From contig JAUCQD010000032.1 in NCBI GenBank assembly GCA_030372945.1, forward strand, positions 1-46,188: a stretch of 46,188 bases of DNA, in the 5' to 3' direction. The notes under the pieces are model-generated. The model had not been told where the DNA came from. It ran no database searches and was given only the letters and a program-made list of their open reading frames with translations. Made by a program: the position numbers and the translations under genes. The stretch's first letter is position 1, and each line of letters opens with the position of its first letter. Positions 33,276-43,378 of this stretch are shown here, in pieces. This DNA is from Methanothrix sp. Lineage in GTDB: Archaea; Halobacteriota; Methanosarcinia; Methanotrichales; Methanotrichaceae.

Positions 33276-33851
33276 TTATCTATGAAACATCTCCTCGTAC
33301 TTTGCATGTCTCCCTGAGAAGACTGGATATGTGAAGCTCATCCCCTCACTTCCGAGCATCGCGCCCAGAGGCTTTGCACTTTCAAAGTCCATCTCGCCTT
33401 TGCTATTGAAGAACCTGTCATCGCCCTCCAGGTGCACCACCTTTCCAATGATCAGAACGAACTTATCTCTAATGATCTCCTCCAATAGTGTGCACTCTGC
33501 CCAGGCGAGGCACCCTTCTATGCCTGGAGCGCCAACGATTGTCGATGGCCTGGGACGCAGGCCAGCCTCCTGGAACTCGTCGACTTCAGGAGGATAGTTT
33601 CTGGCACAGATCATAACAGCATCCTCCATTCCGACCCTGGGAATATTGACCACGAACTCTTTGGTATGGCGTATGTTCTCCAGTGTGTCGCGCTTCAACC
33701 ATGAGGCCAAGAGGACCTCGTCCAGTGGGCGCAAGATCGGCGTGAAGTTGGACCACGGGGCTGCATTCCTGATTCCGTCTTTTGAGATGGTAGAGATAAG
33801 CACCACAGGAAGAGGGAGAATGTTCTCCCTCTGATTCGGTCTCAATATCAT
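33276..33851 (-). CDS. Flavin reductase-like FMN-binding protein (flavoredoxin family)
   Basis: 191 aa split-barrel FMN protein: LPLPVVLISTISKDGIRNAAPWSNFTPI, then DTLENIRHTKEFVVNI and a C-terminal HAKYEEMFHR. Flavoredoxins pass electrons in anaerobes. ATG 33851 is preceded by AAAGGAGGAA. Within the CooC cluster it could keep a metal or thiol reduced; that is inference. Confidence 0.87.
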   Translation of the reverse strand: MILRPNQRENILPLPVVLISTISKDGIRNAAPWSNFTPILRPLDEVLLASWLKRDTLENIRHTKEFVVNIPRVGMEDAVMICARNYPPEVDEFQEAGLRPRPSTIVGAPGIEGCLAWAECTLLEEIIRDKFVLIIGKVVHLEGDDRFFNSKGEMDFESAKPLGAMLGSEGMSFTYPVFSGRHAKYEEMFHR

Positions 33852-33878
33852 GGATTCCTCCTTTCAATTTAACCCTTT

Positions 33879-34628
33879 TCAGGCAGCAAGCAGCTTATCG
33901 GTGATCTTCTCCATCTCTGGAATCTGCGGAACCTCGTCTCCTCTCAAGCAGGCCTTGAAGACCTCCCTGTCAAAGGGCAAAACCCCGATCACCTTGTTTT
34001 TATCTACAAGCTCCAAGAGCTCCGATGAGTTCTCATCCATTCGGTTTAAGATGAAAAATACCGGCTTTCCAATCTTTTGGCACATCTCAGAGATCTTGGC
34101 GGATAGCTGCACAGATTCAAAGCTTGGGTCCACCACTACAACGATCTTGTCGCATCCAGCCTCCACACCGCGTCCGAAGTGCTCGATGCCCGCATCCGTA
34201 TCCACGATAACGTGCTCTCCGTTGGTCTTCAGCTTTTCCAGGAACTCTCGTGCCAGTGCGCCCATGGGACAGGCACAGCCCTCTCCAAAGCTATGAATCT
34301 TGCCAATTGCCACAAGCTTTATGCCATCCTCGCCGACTACAAGCTCTTGAGGTATGTCTTTTATGGAGAACTCATCCAAGATCTTCAGACCTTCCTTCCT
34401 TTCGGATCTAAAGAACTTCATCATTTTTTCCGATAGCGCTTTCTTGCCTCCCAAAGATTCCATGAAATCTTTGGGCTGCAAAAAACCAAGCTGCTTGTAA
34501 AGTCCGAAGTTGGACTCGTCTGTGTCCACCACCAAAACTTCATTCTCTCTCTTCGCAATCTCTTTTGCCATAAGCGCAGAGATAGTGCTCTTTCCGCTTC
34601 CACCCTTTCCGCAAATAAGTATCTTCAT
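33879..34628 (-). CDS. cooC: CooC-type nickel-insertion ATPase (MinD/ParA family)
   Basis: 249 aa. Deviant Walker A CGKGGSGKSTI (K8-K13), VVDTDESN, and a CxC motif GEGCACPMG (C118, C120). The CxC pair is the metal site of CooC, which inserts nickel into CO dehydrogenase. Central switch VIVDTDAGIEHFGRGVEAGCDK is typical. CODH/ACS is the key enzyme of aceticlastic methanogens. Neighbours are a family-5 solute-binding protein and an HMA chaperone, suggesting metal delivery. ATG 34628 with AGGAAGTGA upstream. Confidence 0.85.
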   Translation of the reverse strand: MKILICGKGGSGKSTISALMAKEIAKRENEVLVVDTDESNFGLYKQLGFLQPKDFMESLGGKKALSEKMMKFFRSERKEGLKILDEFSIKDIPQELVVGEDGIKLVAIGKIHSFGEGCACPMGALAREFLEKLKTNGEHVIVDTDAGIEHFGRGVEAGCDKIVVVVDPSFESVQLSAKISEMCQKIGKPVFFILNRMDENSSELLELVDKNKVIGVLPFDREVFKACLRGDEVPQIPEMEKITDKLLAA

Positions 34629-34642
34629 CTTCAGTTCACTTC

Positions 34643-36193
34643 CTAAACAAAGGACAGTTTGTTCTGGGCGATGGGAATGCCATTGGCGACTCCTCGCTTG
34701 GTGTAGTACATATCGACAAGGCCGTCATGAGCCCAATACGAATTTGAATAGTACAGTGGCAATGCTGGAAGATCCTGAGCATAGACTGCCTGTACCTCAG
34801 CTACAAGCTCTTTTCTCTTCTCAGGATCCATCTCAGAGACCTCTCTTTCAAGGAGATCATTGAGCTTCTGATCAGCAGCATACCGAGCGCTATTGAAGGT
34901 ATAACCCTCGCCGATGATCCTGTTCAAGATCTCGGGGTCGCCGCCCATGCCGCCGTGGCTGTTCAAAGCCAGATCGAAGCTCCACTCTCCAACGAGGCTG
35001 TCCAGGGTCTTGGAGTCCACGCTGCGCAATGTTACCTTGAATCCAGCCTTCTCGAGCTGCTGCCTGATCATCTCGCCTGTGCGCTCGCTTGTGGAGGTCA
35101 CGAGCATCTCTATCTCCAGAGCAGTTCTGTTCTTGGAGAAGTACTCTCCTTCTTTTGAGTAGCCCATCTCGGACATCAGATCCGCAGCTTTCAGCGGGTC
35201 GTATTTGTACTGCTCCACATCGGGATTGTACCACTCGCTGTCGGGTGCGAAGAGTCCCGGGCTGGCGATTATTCCAAAGCCACGCAGAGCGTTGTCCACC
35301 AGTGCCTGCCTGTCAATGGCATAATAGAGCGCCTGCCTGATCCTCGCATCGGAGAAGGGCTCCTTCTTATGGTTCACCATGATCTTGGTGATCCCATCGC
35401 GCGGCGAATTCAAGACAACAAAGTTCTCCTTCTTGAGCTTCTCCACAGCCTCTGCAGGCACGCTGATCGCATCAACATCTCCTTTTTCAAGAGCTGCCGC
35501 TGCCATCTCACTGCTCACTTTTACAAATTTGAGCTGCCGAACCCTCGGAGCTCCGAGATAGTAGCCATCATAGGCCTCGTAAAGATACGTCCCTTGGGTC
35601 TTATCGTAGTTCACGAGCTTGTACGGTCCAGTTCCAACAAGGGCCTTCTCATCCTGAAACTTCGCAGGGTCGGAGACGCTTTTGTAGATATGCTCTGGAA
35701 GGATGGGGAGAGTTCCGGCTACCATATCCAGGAAAGGCGCATAGGAATGGTTCAGATAGATCTTAACTGTATACTCATCAAGCGCCTCAGCCTTCTTTAT
35801 AGGCTCGGAGTTGACCCACTGGTATGGGTGCTGCTTGATGTAGCCTACTGTGAAGACCACATCGCCCGCAGTAAACCTTTCGCCATCATTCCATGTGGCG
35901 TTCTTTCTCAGGTTGAAGACATAGGCGTCATCTCCATCCATCTGCCAGCTCTCTGCCAGCGCGGGCACGTAGCCATTCTGGTCCTTCCAGACGAGGGTGT
36001 CGAAGATGAGGCTCATCCTGATGTAACCTGGGCCGCGAGAGTAGTGTCCGTAGGGCGACGGAAATCCCCAGTCGCCGGTTGTATCGCCGATAGTGTAAAC
36101 CGCCACCTCTTCTTCAGCGCAAACGAAGCCGGAGAAGAGCATAATCATGGCCAGCAAAAGAACGCCTCTGGCAGTCGAATTACTAATTTTCAA
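34643..36193 (-). CDS. Family-5 extracellular solute-binding protein, orphan
   Basis: 516 aa. Signal peptide (GVLLLAMIMLFSGFVCA) then an SBP_bac_5 body: LAESWQMDGDDAYVFNLRKNATWNDGERFTAGDVVFT, DARIRQALYYAIDRQALV, LALNSHGG. The family binds peptides, nickel complexes or other small ligands; the closest functional precedent near CooC is NikA. No permease or ATPase genes lie in the cluster, so it must use a transporter encoded elsewhere. TTG 36193 has GGTGGAG 7 bases before; a more upstream TTG (36211) lies on that site. It follows the hairpin terminator at 36239. Confidence 0.82.
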   Translation of the reverse strand: MKISNSTARGVLLLAMIMLFSGFVCAEEEVAVYTIGDTTGDWGFPSPYGHYSRGPGYIRMSLIFDTLVWKDQNGYVPALAESWQMDGDDAYVFNLRKNATWNDGERFTAGDVVFTVGYIKQHPYQWVNSEPIKKAEALDEYTVKIYLNHSYAPFLDMVAGTLPILPEHIYKSVSDPAKFQDEKALVGTGPYKLVNYDKTQGTYLYEAYDGYYLGAPRVRQLKFVKVSSEMAAAALEKGDVDAISVPAEAVEKLKKENFVVLNSPRDGITKIMVNHKKEPFSDARIRQALYYAIDRQALVDNALRGFGIIASPGLFAPDSEWYNPDVEQYKYDPLKAADLMSEMGYSKEGEYFSKNRTALEIEMLVTSTSERTGEMIRQQLEKAGFKVTLRSVDSKTLDSLVGEWSFDLALNSHGGMGGDPEILNRIIGEGYTFNSARYAADQKLNDLLEREVSEMDPEKRKELVAEVQAVYAQDLPALPLYYSNSYWAHDGLVDMYYTKRGVANGIPIAQNKLSFV

Positions 36194-36238
36194 AAGATCT
36201 CCACCTTTCAATTGATACTTAACAAGCTTTCTCTTGAG

Positions 36239-36267
36239 AAAAAAAGCCGCAAGGTAGCTTGCGGCTT
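36239..36267 (-). terminator. Intrinsic terminator-like hairpin with T7 after the fmdE-like gene
   Basis: On the minus strand a perfect 10-bp GC-rich stem (AAGCCGCAAG/CTTGCGGCTT, 36244-36253 and 36258-36267) with a 4-base loop is followed by seven Ts (36239-36245). It lies 20 bases after the FmdE-like stop and before the SBP gene. This is the bacterial-style structure, unusual for archaea where T-runs suffice. It may terminate or attenuate between the two genes. Confidence 0.75.
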
Positions 36268-36286
36268 GGCGGCTTCGTTCCCAATT

Positions 36287-37357
36287 TTACAGGACACCTG
36301 CCACCTTCAATGGATGCATTCCAGCATTCTGGAGCATGGCCAGCTTGGCAGAGTCGACCTTGAACTCCTTGATCGTCGATATGAAGGCCTCGGGTTTGTC
36401 CACATAGTCCATGAGCACAATGTCCTGGTAGATCTTGGATCCCCATGCAGGTCCCTTCCATTGAGGCAATTTCACAGCACTGAAGTTGAAGCCCAGTGCC
36501 AATGCATCGCCTGATTTCGATGTGTCGTTCCAGCGTATATAAATCCCGGCTATGTTGGGCACCGCCTTCTTTTCAGCATCTGTCAAAGCCATTACGAACA
36601 TGCCGCTCTTTCCCGGTGTGGCGTCCCAGCGCATCTGGAGGAGGTCATCCTTGCACCAGTTGGGGCATGCTATGACCTTGTAGCTCTCAGCAGTGGTGTT
36701 ATTGATGGGCAGTTTCTCCTCTACATACTTGGCCAGGAACAGTCCGCTGGTAACTCCAGGGCAGAGGTGGTCGTGGAAACAGGTGTCCTGTATGAAGTCG
36801 AATGAGCCTCCGCGAGCCCAGACGTTTGCGATGCTGACCAATGAGAACTCATTTCCATTGAAGGCCTTCTGGTTAAAGGTGACATTGCCCTCGTCTGTGT
36901 GGTTCTCCAGGTAGTCCATATCTATATTAGCCTTGGAGATCTTTGAGAATACCTTATCGACAGGCTGTGCCTTAAAATCATCTAGCGAAGTTTTCAGGGC
37001 GCTCCCATTGGTCTCCATATATATCGCTTCGCCTGACGCCTTGTTGAAGACGAAGAACCATACAGGCTTCCAGTAAGGTCGCAGGACTTGGAAGAGGTTG
37101 CCATCGCCGATGCTGCATCCAGTCTCAGCCGTCACACCCTTTAGTGCTGCCTGCGTCGTCTGCCCGTCTACGATGGCATAACCGGCGTTGGTCAGAGCCA
37201 GGATATTTTCGTCGCCTTTCTCGAACTTTAGCTGATCCATGGCGGCTTTGGCAGCCTTGGAACCCAGCTCCTCCATGATAGTGCTCTCCGCCAGCGCCAC
37301 TCCGGGCATTATCGCCAAGAGAAGCGCCAGAACAAATGTCCTCTCTTTTATATTCAT
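36287..37357 (-). CDS. Exported FmdE-domain protein
   Basis: 356 aa with signal peptide (RTFVLALLLAIMPGVALA-ES). The FmdE motif FHDHLCPGVTSG (H195, H197, C199) and a second CPNWC (C231, C235) are candidate metal ligands. FmdE-type domains are named from molybdenum formylmethanofuran dehydrogenase operons, yet here the protein is secreted and lacks the usual zinc-finger tail. It could bind or process an extracellular metal or cofactor. It is followed by a terminator hairpin and the SBP-cooC genes. ATG 37357. The 212-base spacer upstream is AT-rich and holds the promoter; no other gene is seen there. Confidence 0.78.
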   Translation of the reverse strand: MNIKERTFVLALLLAIMPGVALAESTIMEELGSKAAKAAMDQLKFEKGDENILALTNAGYAIVDGQTTQAALKGVTAETGCSIGDGNLFQVLRPYWKPVWFFVFNKASGEAIYMETNGSALKTSLDDFKAQPVDKVFSKISKANIDMDYLENHTDEGNVTFNQKAFNGNEFSLVSIANVWARGGSFDFIQDTCFHDHLCPGVTSGLFLAKYVEEKLPINNTTAESYKVIACPNWCKDDLLQMRWDATPGKSGMFVMALTDAEKKAVPNIAGIYIRWNDTSKSGDALALGFNFSAVKLPQWKGPAWGSKIYQDIVLMDYVDKPEAFISTIKEFKVDSAKLAMLQNAGMHPLKVAGVL

Positions 37358-37569
37358 TTCAACTCATCTCACTACAATTCATTCTACGAACTTCTTTTTA
37401 ACACTGGTCTTGGTTTCGAGCTTCTCATTTATGAATTTTTCTATAAAAAATAACACTAAGTAACTATCGTTATCTTCGCCTTGGATAAAAACGTGTCAAA
37501 TCATCGCTTCATTTCAATTGCTTGACAATTCTCTGAGAAGTAAAAGAGAGATCTCCTTCCTAAAGATTA

Positions 37570-39171
37570 TCATTTTCTTCGTCCCTTCATCGCCTCCACG
37601 AATGCCAAGAATGGAGGCGACGGCCTGCCTGGCCGGGACTTCATCTCCGGGTGGAACTGAGATCCAAAGAAGAATGGATGCCCTGGTATCTCACATATCT
37701 CCATCAGGTCGCCGTTGGTGCCGGAGAAGAGCATACCCTTCTCCTCAATGGGCTTGATGTAGGCGGGATTGACCTCGTAGCGGTGCCGGTGTCTCTCGAC
37801 GATCTCCAAGGTTCCGTAAATCTTGTGCGCCAGGCTGCCCTCTTTCAGGTGCGCAGGATAGTTGCCCAGCCGCATAGTCGCTCCCATGTTCCTGATCTTC
37901 TCCTGCTCGGGCAGGATGGCTATGACCGGGTGGGGCGTGGCCCCGAACTCCGTGCTGCTGGCGCCCTCCAGGCCGCAGACATTGCGAGCAAACTCGATCA
38001 CAGCCAGTTGCATTCCAAAGCAAATTCCAAGGTACGGAACCTTCATCTCTCTGGCGTACTGAACTGCCTTGATCTTTCCCTCTGTGCCCCGCGAGCCAAA
38101 TCCGCCCGGCACAAGGATGCCGTCGACGTCCCGCAAGATGAGGTCCGCCGAGCCACGCTCCAGCTCCTCGGCATCTATCCACACAATCGTCGGCCTGACT
38201 CCTGCCTCAATTCCAGCATGCTTGAGGGATTCGCGAATGGAGAGGTATGCATCCTCCATTGGGTCAGCGCACTGCGAGCCCACTGTGTACTTGCCGACGA
38301 TCGCCACCTTGACTTCTCCCCGGCAGGCGTCCATCTTCTTCACGAACTCGTCCCAGTCTTTGCGCTCCTCCAGAGGGAAGAGCCTCATGGCCTTCATCAG
38401 ATACTTGGCAAGCCCCTCGGCCTCCATCTGCAAAGGCACCTTGTAAATGTCGTCCGCGTTGTGGGCGCTGATGACAGCTTCCACGGGTACATCACAGAAC
38501 TGGGCGATCTTATGCTTCGTCTCCGCCAGCAGTGGCCGCTCGCAGCGCACTACTATCATGTCAGGCTGCAGCCCGAGCTCTCGCATCACCTTGACGCTGT
38601 GCTGCGTGGGCTTGGTCTTCTGCTCGCCATCCATGGTCGATGGAGCCAGTGTGACGTGCACAAAAAAGATATTCCCTGACTCCTCGTACCTGAGCTGCCG
38701 CATGGCCTCGAGAAATGGCATTGACTCGATGTCACCCACAGTTCCTCCCACCTCAATGAGGCAGATCTCGCATCCGCCATCCCTCGATTCCTGACGAATG
38801 CGCCTCTTTATCTCCTCTGTGATGTGCGGAATGATCTGCACCGTCTTGCCCAGGTACTCGCCCCGTCTCTCCTTCTCGATTACAGTGCTGTAAACCTTGC
38901 CGGTTGTGATGTTGTGGTCCCGCGTGAGCTCGACGTCCAGGAACCGCTCATAGTTCCCAAGGTCCAAGTCCACCTCACCTCCATCCTTGAGGACGAAGAC
39001 CTCACCATGCTGGAAGGGACTCATGAGACCTGCATCTATGTTGATGTAGGGATCTATCTTGATGGCTGTTACCTTATAACCCCTGTTCATGAGCAGTCTG
39101 CCTATGGATGCAGCAGTAATGCCCTTCCCAAGGCCGCTCATAACCCCGCCAGTTACCACAATGTACCTCAT
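37570..39171 (-). CDS. pyrG: CTP synthase
   Basis: 533 aa from ATG 39171 (GTG 39177 would add two residues and overlap the previous stop). It aminates UTP to CTP with glutamine. Synthase domain [30 protein letters not shown]-type [14 protein letters not shown], and a glutamine amidotransferase domain with catalytic [13 protein letters not shown] and FGSQFHPE. Full length. Confidence 0.96.
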   Translation of the reverse strand: MRYIVVTGGVMSGLGKGITAASIGRLLMNRGYKVTAIKIDPYINIDAGLMSPFQHGEVFVLKDGGEVDLDLGNYERFLDVELTRDHNITTGKVYSTVIEKERRGEYLGKTVQIIPHITEEIKRRIRQESRDGGCEICLIEVGGTVGDIESMPFLEAMRQLRYEESGNIFFVHVTLAPSTMDGEQKTKPTQHSVKVMRELGLQPDMIVVRCERPLLAETKHKIAQFCDVPVEAVISAHNADDIYKVPLQMEAEGLAKYLMKAMRLFPLEERKDWDEFVKKMDACRGEVKVAIVGKYTVGSQCADPMEDAYLSIRESLKHAGIEAGVRPTIVWIDAEELERGSADLILRDVDGILVPGGFGSRGTEGKIKAVQYAREMKVPYLGICFGMQLAVIEFARNVCGLEGASSTEFGATPHPVIAILPEQEKIRNMGATMRLGNYPAHLKEGSLAHKIYGTLEIVERHRHRYEVNPAYIKPIEEKGMLFSGTNGDLMEICEIPGHPFFFGSQFHPEMKSRPGRPSPPFLAFVEAMKGRRK

Positions 39172-39173
39172 AT

Positions 39174-40082
39174 TCACGCCTTCAGGAGCGTTGCCGCTCC
39201 GTATATGATAAGGGTGACGATCAAGATGGAAGACGCCAGGGCCCCCATAAACTCAGGAATGCTCTCGGTAATGAATGTCAGGCCCAAGACGATGACCAGG
39301 CACGAGAAAATGATCATCGGAATTACCTTCAGGGCGCCCAGGTCCCCAGGATTGACAGACGATCCGCCCGAATCCGGATCATCTGTGAAGTCCTCCTCTG
39401 GTTCGTTCATAGCCGATTGACCTTCGTCCTGGACCGATGAATACGCGGGTCGTTTTCTGAAGCGCCTCTGCCCTTGCACAAAGCCATTCCTTGGCGAATT
39501 TTGCAAGCTTTCCTCACTGGGCAGCTCTGCATTTGAATTTTCATCCCGATCTTTGGGACGGGTCGCAGACCTGTAACGCTGAAGGTCGCTCTCCTTGGAG
39601 AAGACAATGCGCCTTGGCTCTTTCGCCTCGTCATCCTCCAAGTCCTCATCCAAGAGCTCGACATCTATGCCTTCCAAGTCTTCTGCCTCTTCAGTTTCCA
39701 AGTCGTCCAGGTCCTCTTCAATCTGCACCTCGGGGTCTTCTAGATCGTCGCCGGGATCTTCCGAGTCACGCAAAAGTGTGATAGGCACACGACTCTTGCC
39801 TTCGTTACTCGTCAAAAGAATCTCACCATCAAGCCGATCAACATTGGAAGGCATCCTGGCCATAACTGGTATCGTCTCCTCCAAAACTACATAATGGTCT
39901 GGCCTTCTCAGGCGTACTGCCTTGAATACAGGATCGCTTGCCACCAGGGAGACGTTGGTGGGCTCGCCATGATTGACGATCTTGAGGTTGAAGATGGTCT
40001 CTTCTCCTGGTAGGAGACGAAGTACGATCGGCCCCGTCTGCACGGAGCCATCATTGATGTGAACAACCCGGTCCAATCTCAA
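39174..40082 (-). CDS. Acidic membrane-anchored protein (archaeal DUF7524-like)
   Basis: 302 aa. N-terminal beta domain ([34 protein letters not shown]) that may bind or cap a partner, a very acidic linker (~residues 115-190, many D/E), a Gln/Arg-rich segment, and two C-terminal membrane helices ([35 protein letters not shown]). Function unknown. The TTG start at 40082 follows GTGGGGG and a TATA-like box at 40112-40121. A longer frame upstream would cross the Trm112 stop region and is rejected. It precedes pyrG with an overlapping stop. Confidence 0.62.
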   Translation of the reverse strand: MRLDRVVHINDGSVQTGPIVLRLLPGEETIFNLKIVNHGEPTNVSLVASDPVFKAVRLRRPDHYVVLEETIPVMARMPSNVDRLDGEILLTSNEGKSRVPITLLRDSEDPGDDLEDPEVQIEEDLDDLETEEAEDLEGIDVELLDEDLEDDEAKEPRRIVFSKESDLQRYRSATRPKDRDENSNAELPSEESLQNSPRNGFVQGQRRFRKRPAYSSVQDEGQSAMNEPEEDFTDDPDSGGSSVNPGDLGALKVIPMIIFSCLVIVLGLTFITESIPEFMGALASSILIVTLIIYGAATLLKA

Positions 40083-40111
40083 CCCCCACAACGAAGATAT
40101 AACATAATGTT

Positions 40112-40121
40112 GTATAAATAT
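40112..40121 (-). promoter_or_regulatory. TATA-like box before acidic membrane protein/pyrG
   Basis: ATATTTATAC on the minus strand (TATA core), about 30-35 bases upstream of TTG 40082. It supports the shorter start and a promoter for this gene and pyrG. Confidence 0.5.
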
Positions 40122-40132
40122 TTCGCCTGTTG

Positions 40133-40173
40133 GCCAGTAGAAGACCCTTCCCGGGTCTTTCGCGGCTACTGGC
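40133..40173. repeat. Two-tier hairpin between trm112 and pyrG-operon promoter
   Basis: Outer arms GCCAGTAG (40133-40140) and CTACTGGC (40166-40173), and inner arms AAGACCC (40141-40147) and GGGTCTT (40153-40159), all perfect, with a 5-base loop and a 6-base bulge. It starts eight bases after the Trm112 stop on the minus strand. No T-run follows. A 15-bp structure of this quality is not explained by either gene. Confidence 0.7.
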
Positions 40174-40180
40174 GCCCTGG

Positions 40181-40363
40181 CTAATTCCTCAAGTCTGGCG
40201 GGAGCATGTTGGGAATTCCGTCCTCGATTGGGTAGCATTCCTTGCAGGCCTGACAGCAAAGCTTACCAGTCACGATCTCTTTTTCATTCTCCTCAAAGAC
40301 CTCAAGTGATAGGTCTCCCTTGCATAACGGACAGGCCAGAATGTCAAGAAGATCACGTTTCAT
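40181..40363 (-). CDS. Trm112-like methyltransferase activator
   Basis: 60 aa. DLLDILACPLCKGDL, then LCCQACKECYPIEDGIPNML: four cysteines form a zinc site, and the tail matches the archaeal Trm112 family that activates several tRNA, rRNA and protein-factor methyltransferases. ATG 40363; a TTTAATATTG box is near 40390. Methyltransferase partners are encoded elsewhere. Confidence 0.9.
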   Translation of the reverse strand: MKRDLLDILACPLCKGDLSLEVFEENEKEIVTGKLCCQACKECYPIEDGIPNMLPPDLRN

Positions 40364-40438
40364 CAGCCTGAAGATCTATTGCTGCAATATTAAATCTTTG
40401 CATGAGAAGATACAATGATTGATCGGCCGGATGATCAT

Positions 40439-41521
40439 TCAGATGATGCCCATCTCTGCGAGCCTGTCTGGCAGATATTTCCTGGTCACAAAGTCCAGGC
40501 CCTTGCCTGCGAAGGCCTGCTGCTCTGCCTTCTTCTTGAGATCCATCTGCAGCCTGATCTGCTTTTCCCAGTAGGGTGTATTGAACCTAGGATCTGAAAG
40601 CTCGCTTCTCAGGGCTTGCATATCCTGATCTGTGAGCTTGTCGGTTGAGAGGTTGTACTCCACGATGTCGCTTGGCTGAACGCCTAAGAACCGCGCCGAG
40701 GGAGTGACCAGATGCTCGGAGAGATGAGCGCTCTTGATGGCCCCGTAGGCTATGCTGGCGAAGATGCGATAGGACCAGGGATCGCCATCTGTGAACACTA
40801 CGACTGGCAATTTCAGCTCGGAGTTCAGCCTCTTTATGATGCGGCGTGTGGAACGTGCGGGTTGCCCCTTGATATGCACCAGTATGGCGCCGAACTCCTC
40901 ATCGAAACCGTTCTCGATCAGTCGTGCATACATTCCGCCCGTCTCGATCGCCATGACCATCTTCGCATCGTGGCTCAGGAACTGGATGTTATCCACATTG
41001 AAGGGGATCTGGTAGCCTGCCTCGCCAACATCCTCCTGGCAGTGCATCTCCCGCTCGCCGCGCCTTGTCTGCTCCCTGAGGCGCAGTGGCCCGAAGACCG
41101 CTGCCCCGTCCTCCTCAGGCCGGATGTGGAAGTCCTCGCGCTGCAAGGCGGTCACTATCTCCAGATCCTCGATCAGCCTGTCGCTCTCTGCCTGCTCATG
41201 GAATTTGGCGATGTCCCAGTTCTCGGAGATGTAATAGATCTCCCTCAGTGTTGAGCCTCGGTTGTTCTTCAAATGCTCCTTGATGAGAAGCTCTGACAGA
41301 TAGACGGTCTTGAGCAGGGTCTTGGCACCGCGCACAGTCTTCACGCTGCGTCTTGTCTCCTGATCTCCATAGACCCAGACATCGTCCTTAGTGCTGTACT
41401 CGATATTGCCCTTCGTCCGAGAGGGCAGGGATATGTGAGGCACAATGCCTTCCTGGAACTGATTATAAAGGTCGCTGGCCAGGCCCAGCAGTCTCTCCTG
41501 AGTTATCTTGTTTTTTTCCAT
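40439..41521 (-). CDS. top6A: DNA topoisomerase VI subunit A (Spo11-like)
   Basis: 360 aa. Catalytic tyrosine in [10 protein letters not shown] (Y96/Y97), Toprim metal sites [10 protein letters not shown] and [13 protein letters not shown]. It cleaves DNA for type IIB supercoil relaxation and decatenation. ATG 41521 starts 3 bases after the top6B stop; the pair is an operon. Confidence 0.96.
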   Translation of the reverse strand: MEKNKITQERLLGLASDLYNQFQEGIVPHISLPSRTKGNIEYSTKDDVWVYGDQETRRSVKTVRGAKTLLKTVYLSELLIKEHLKNNRGSTLREIYYISENWDIAKFHEQAESDRLIEDLEIVTALQREDFHIRPEEDGAAVFGPLRLREQTRRGEREMHCQEDVGEAGYQIPFNVDNIQFLSHDAKMVMAIETGGMYARLIENGFDEEFGAILVHIKGQPARSTRRIIKRLNSELKLPVVVFTDGDPWSYRIFASIAYGAIKSAHLSEHLVTPSARFLGVQPSDIVEYNLSTDKLTDQDMQALRSELSDPRFNTPYWEKQIRLQMDLKKKAEQQAFAGKGLDFVTRKYLPDRLAEMGII

Positions 41522-41523
41522 TG

Positions 41524-43365
41524 CTAGATCACCCTGGCCCCAGTGACGATCTCGGCCTCCAGCCCCTCGACCACAGGATCTGCAAAAGAAGCCCCGTCTG
41601 AGCGAACGCTGTAGCAGAGGGTAGCGCTTTCGCCCGGCCCGATAGAGAGCTTCCAGTGGTAATCATAGACGTCGCCCATTGCAACGACCTTGGCAGCCGG
41701 AGAGACAAAGACTGCTTCCTGCCTGAGCACCTCATGCAACTTGAAGGATCTCGTCAGATCGCTGTGATTTTTTACCTCGATCTTGACGGCAGAGAGGCCG
41801 TTTTGCATCTCAACATGTCGAAACACAAGCAGGTTGCCCATTATCTTGGCCACAACTGGGCCGATGTCCGGTTCATCCTTTTCAAGGATATCCGAGAGCT
41901 TCTCGGCAATCCTGGGCAGTATCTTTCTTATGATCTCCTCCTTCTCTCGGCGCTCAGAGAGAATGCTCTGCCTGCTGAGATAGCGGCGCAGCTTCCTTGC
42001 TACCTCTTTAAGTCCCAGGTCTATCTCTGATAGAATTTCGGGCACGTCTGCCACGGCATCCTTGCTCTCTGATGTGAATGGAATATTAGTCGAGGCGATA
42101 TGCACAAGTAGCACAGCCGGACCGACTGGGACGCCCGAGCCTGTGGGCTGGCCAAGAGAATAGTTCTTCCAAGAGACGCCTTCCACAGCGTGTGTGATTG
42201 CACATGCTCCCTGCTGGTAGACTAAAGGAACGCGATTGGCAAATCTGAGGATCTCCACACGGCTCTCCTTCTCCAGCTCTCCACCAAATCCAAGGCCCAC
42301 CTCCACCAGGAAGGGATTGCCTGAGTAAACTGAGACAGGCCTGACTGTTGTGGCTATGAAGTCCAATCTGAACTCCTTCTCCAGGCCAGCCTTGATAAGC
42401 TCCTCTCCAATTGGAGACAAGCAATCTACTGGAGGAGACTTCACCCTGATCTGTTTGAAGGCCGCCAAAAGGCGTTTTGCCTCATCGTGGTTCAAGTCTG
42501 CAGGATGGCGTTCAGGGTCTAGGTTCGCCAGATTGCATAGCTCCTGAGCTGATATTGTGCCTATGCTGGAGAACGTCTCCTTCAAGAAGACGCGTAGCTT
42601 CTTCTTGTCAGTGTACCTTAGGAGCTTGATCAGCTCGCCAAGCTCAATTCCTGCGGGATGAGGTTGAATTGCATAGGCCCTCTTGGGCAAGACTTCTGTG
42701 GCCCTCTCGAAGACCTCGACGTTGCCTTCGGGCTCCACAAGGGTTATGCGAGCATGCGGGTTGACAATGGCTGCGCTCTTCAGTGAGCCGAAGACAGACT
42801 GGCGACGGCTTCGGACATAAGAGCCCTCCATCTCCATCTCAACTCTAGTGCCGCGAGGCCGCTCCCACTCCACATCCTCTGCCTTGAGGATCTCGGGCTC
42901 GTTCTTCATTGTGTTTATCATGAGCTCGCAATAGCGGGCTGGCCTGCCAGGGCCGATCTTGGAGATGACTTTGGTGGGCTTGCCGCTTGTAAGCTGAGAA
43001 TAAAGCACTGCTGCAGAGATCCCTATGCCCTGCTGGCCGCGGCTCTGACGTAATGTGTGAAAACGCGAGCCGTAAAGCAGCTTCGCAAAGACCCTTGGAA
43101 TCTCATCGGACACAATGCCAGGTCCGTTGTCCTCTACTATGACCTGATAATAATCGCCGCTGCGTTTTACCTGCACGAAGATATCCGGCAGTATTCCGGC
43201 ATCCTCGCAGGCATCCAGTGAATTGTCCACTGCCTCTTTCACGCAGGTGATTAGGGCGCGAGGCGCCGAGTCGAACCCGAGTATCTGACGGTTTTTCTCA
43301 AAAAATTCAGCTACAGAGATGGCCTTTTGCTGCTTGGCCAGCTCCTCGGCAATTTCCATAGCCAA
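41524..43365 (-). CDS. top6B: DNA topoisomerase VI subunit B
   Basis: 613 aa GHKL ATPase. [16 protein letters not shown] (Bergerat N-box), [23 protein letters not shown], then an H2TH and transducer domain with [11 protein letters not shown] and a C-terminal extension. It binds ATP to gate strand passage by TopoVI. ATG 43365. A RAM-domain gene ends 13 bases upstream. Confidence 0.96.
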   Translation of the reverse strand: MAMEIAEELAKQQKAISVAEFFEKNRQILGFDSAPRALITCVKEAVDNSLDACEDAGILPDIFVQVKRSGDYYQVIVEDNGPGIVSDEIPRVFAKLLYGSRFHTLRQSRGQQGIGISAAVLYSQLTSGKPTKVISKIGPGRPARYCELMINTMKNEPEILKAEDVEWERPRGTRVEMEMEGSYVRSRRQSVFGSLKSAAIVNPHARITLVEPEGNVEVFERATEVLPKRAYAIQPHPAGIELGELIKLLRYTDKKKLRVFLKETFSSIGTISAQELCNLANLDPERHPADLNHDEAKRLLAAFKQIRVKSPPVDCLSPIGEELIKAGLEKEFRLDFIATTVRPVSVYSGNPFLVEVGLGFGGELEKESRVEILRFANRVPLVYQQGACAITHAVEGVSWKNYSLGQPTGSGVPVGPAVLLVHIASTNIPFTSESKDAVADVPEILSEIDLGLKEVARKLRRYLSRQSILSERREKEEIIRKILPRIAEKLSDILEKDEPDIGPVVAKIMGNLLVFRHVEMQNGLSAVKIEVKNHSDLTRSFKLHEVLRQEAVFVSPAAKVVAMGDVYDYHWKLSIGPGESATLCYSVRSDGASFADPVVEGLEAEIVTGARVI

Positions 43366-43378
43366 AGGAAAAAGAGGG

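Noticed and set aside
35369-36514. Long open frame (381 codons) on the plus strand opposite the SBP and fmdE-like genes
   Set aside because: It is antisense to two well-supported genes, lacks recognisable domains and a ribosome-binding site, and its codon pattern mirrors the real strand.
37651-38679. Long plus-strand frame opposite pyrG
   Set aside because: Antisense to the conserved CTP synthase; no domain pattern, a typical shadow of a GC-rich gene.
40083-40259. Longer N-terminus for the acidic membrane protein
   Set aside because: It would run across the end of the Trm112 gene and the promoter and hairpin region; TTG 40082 with GTGGGGG is more consistent.
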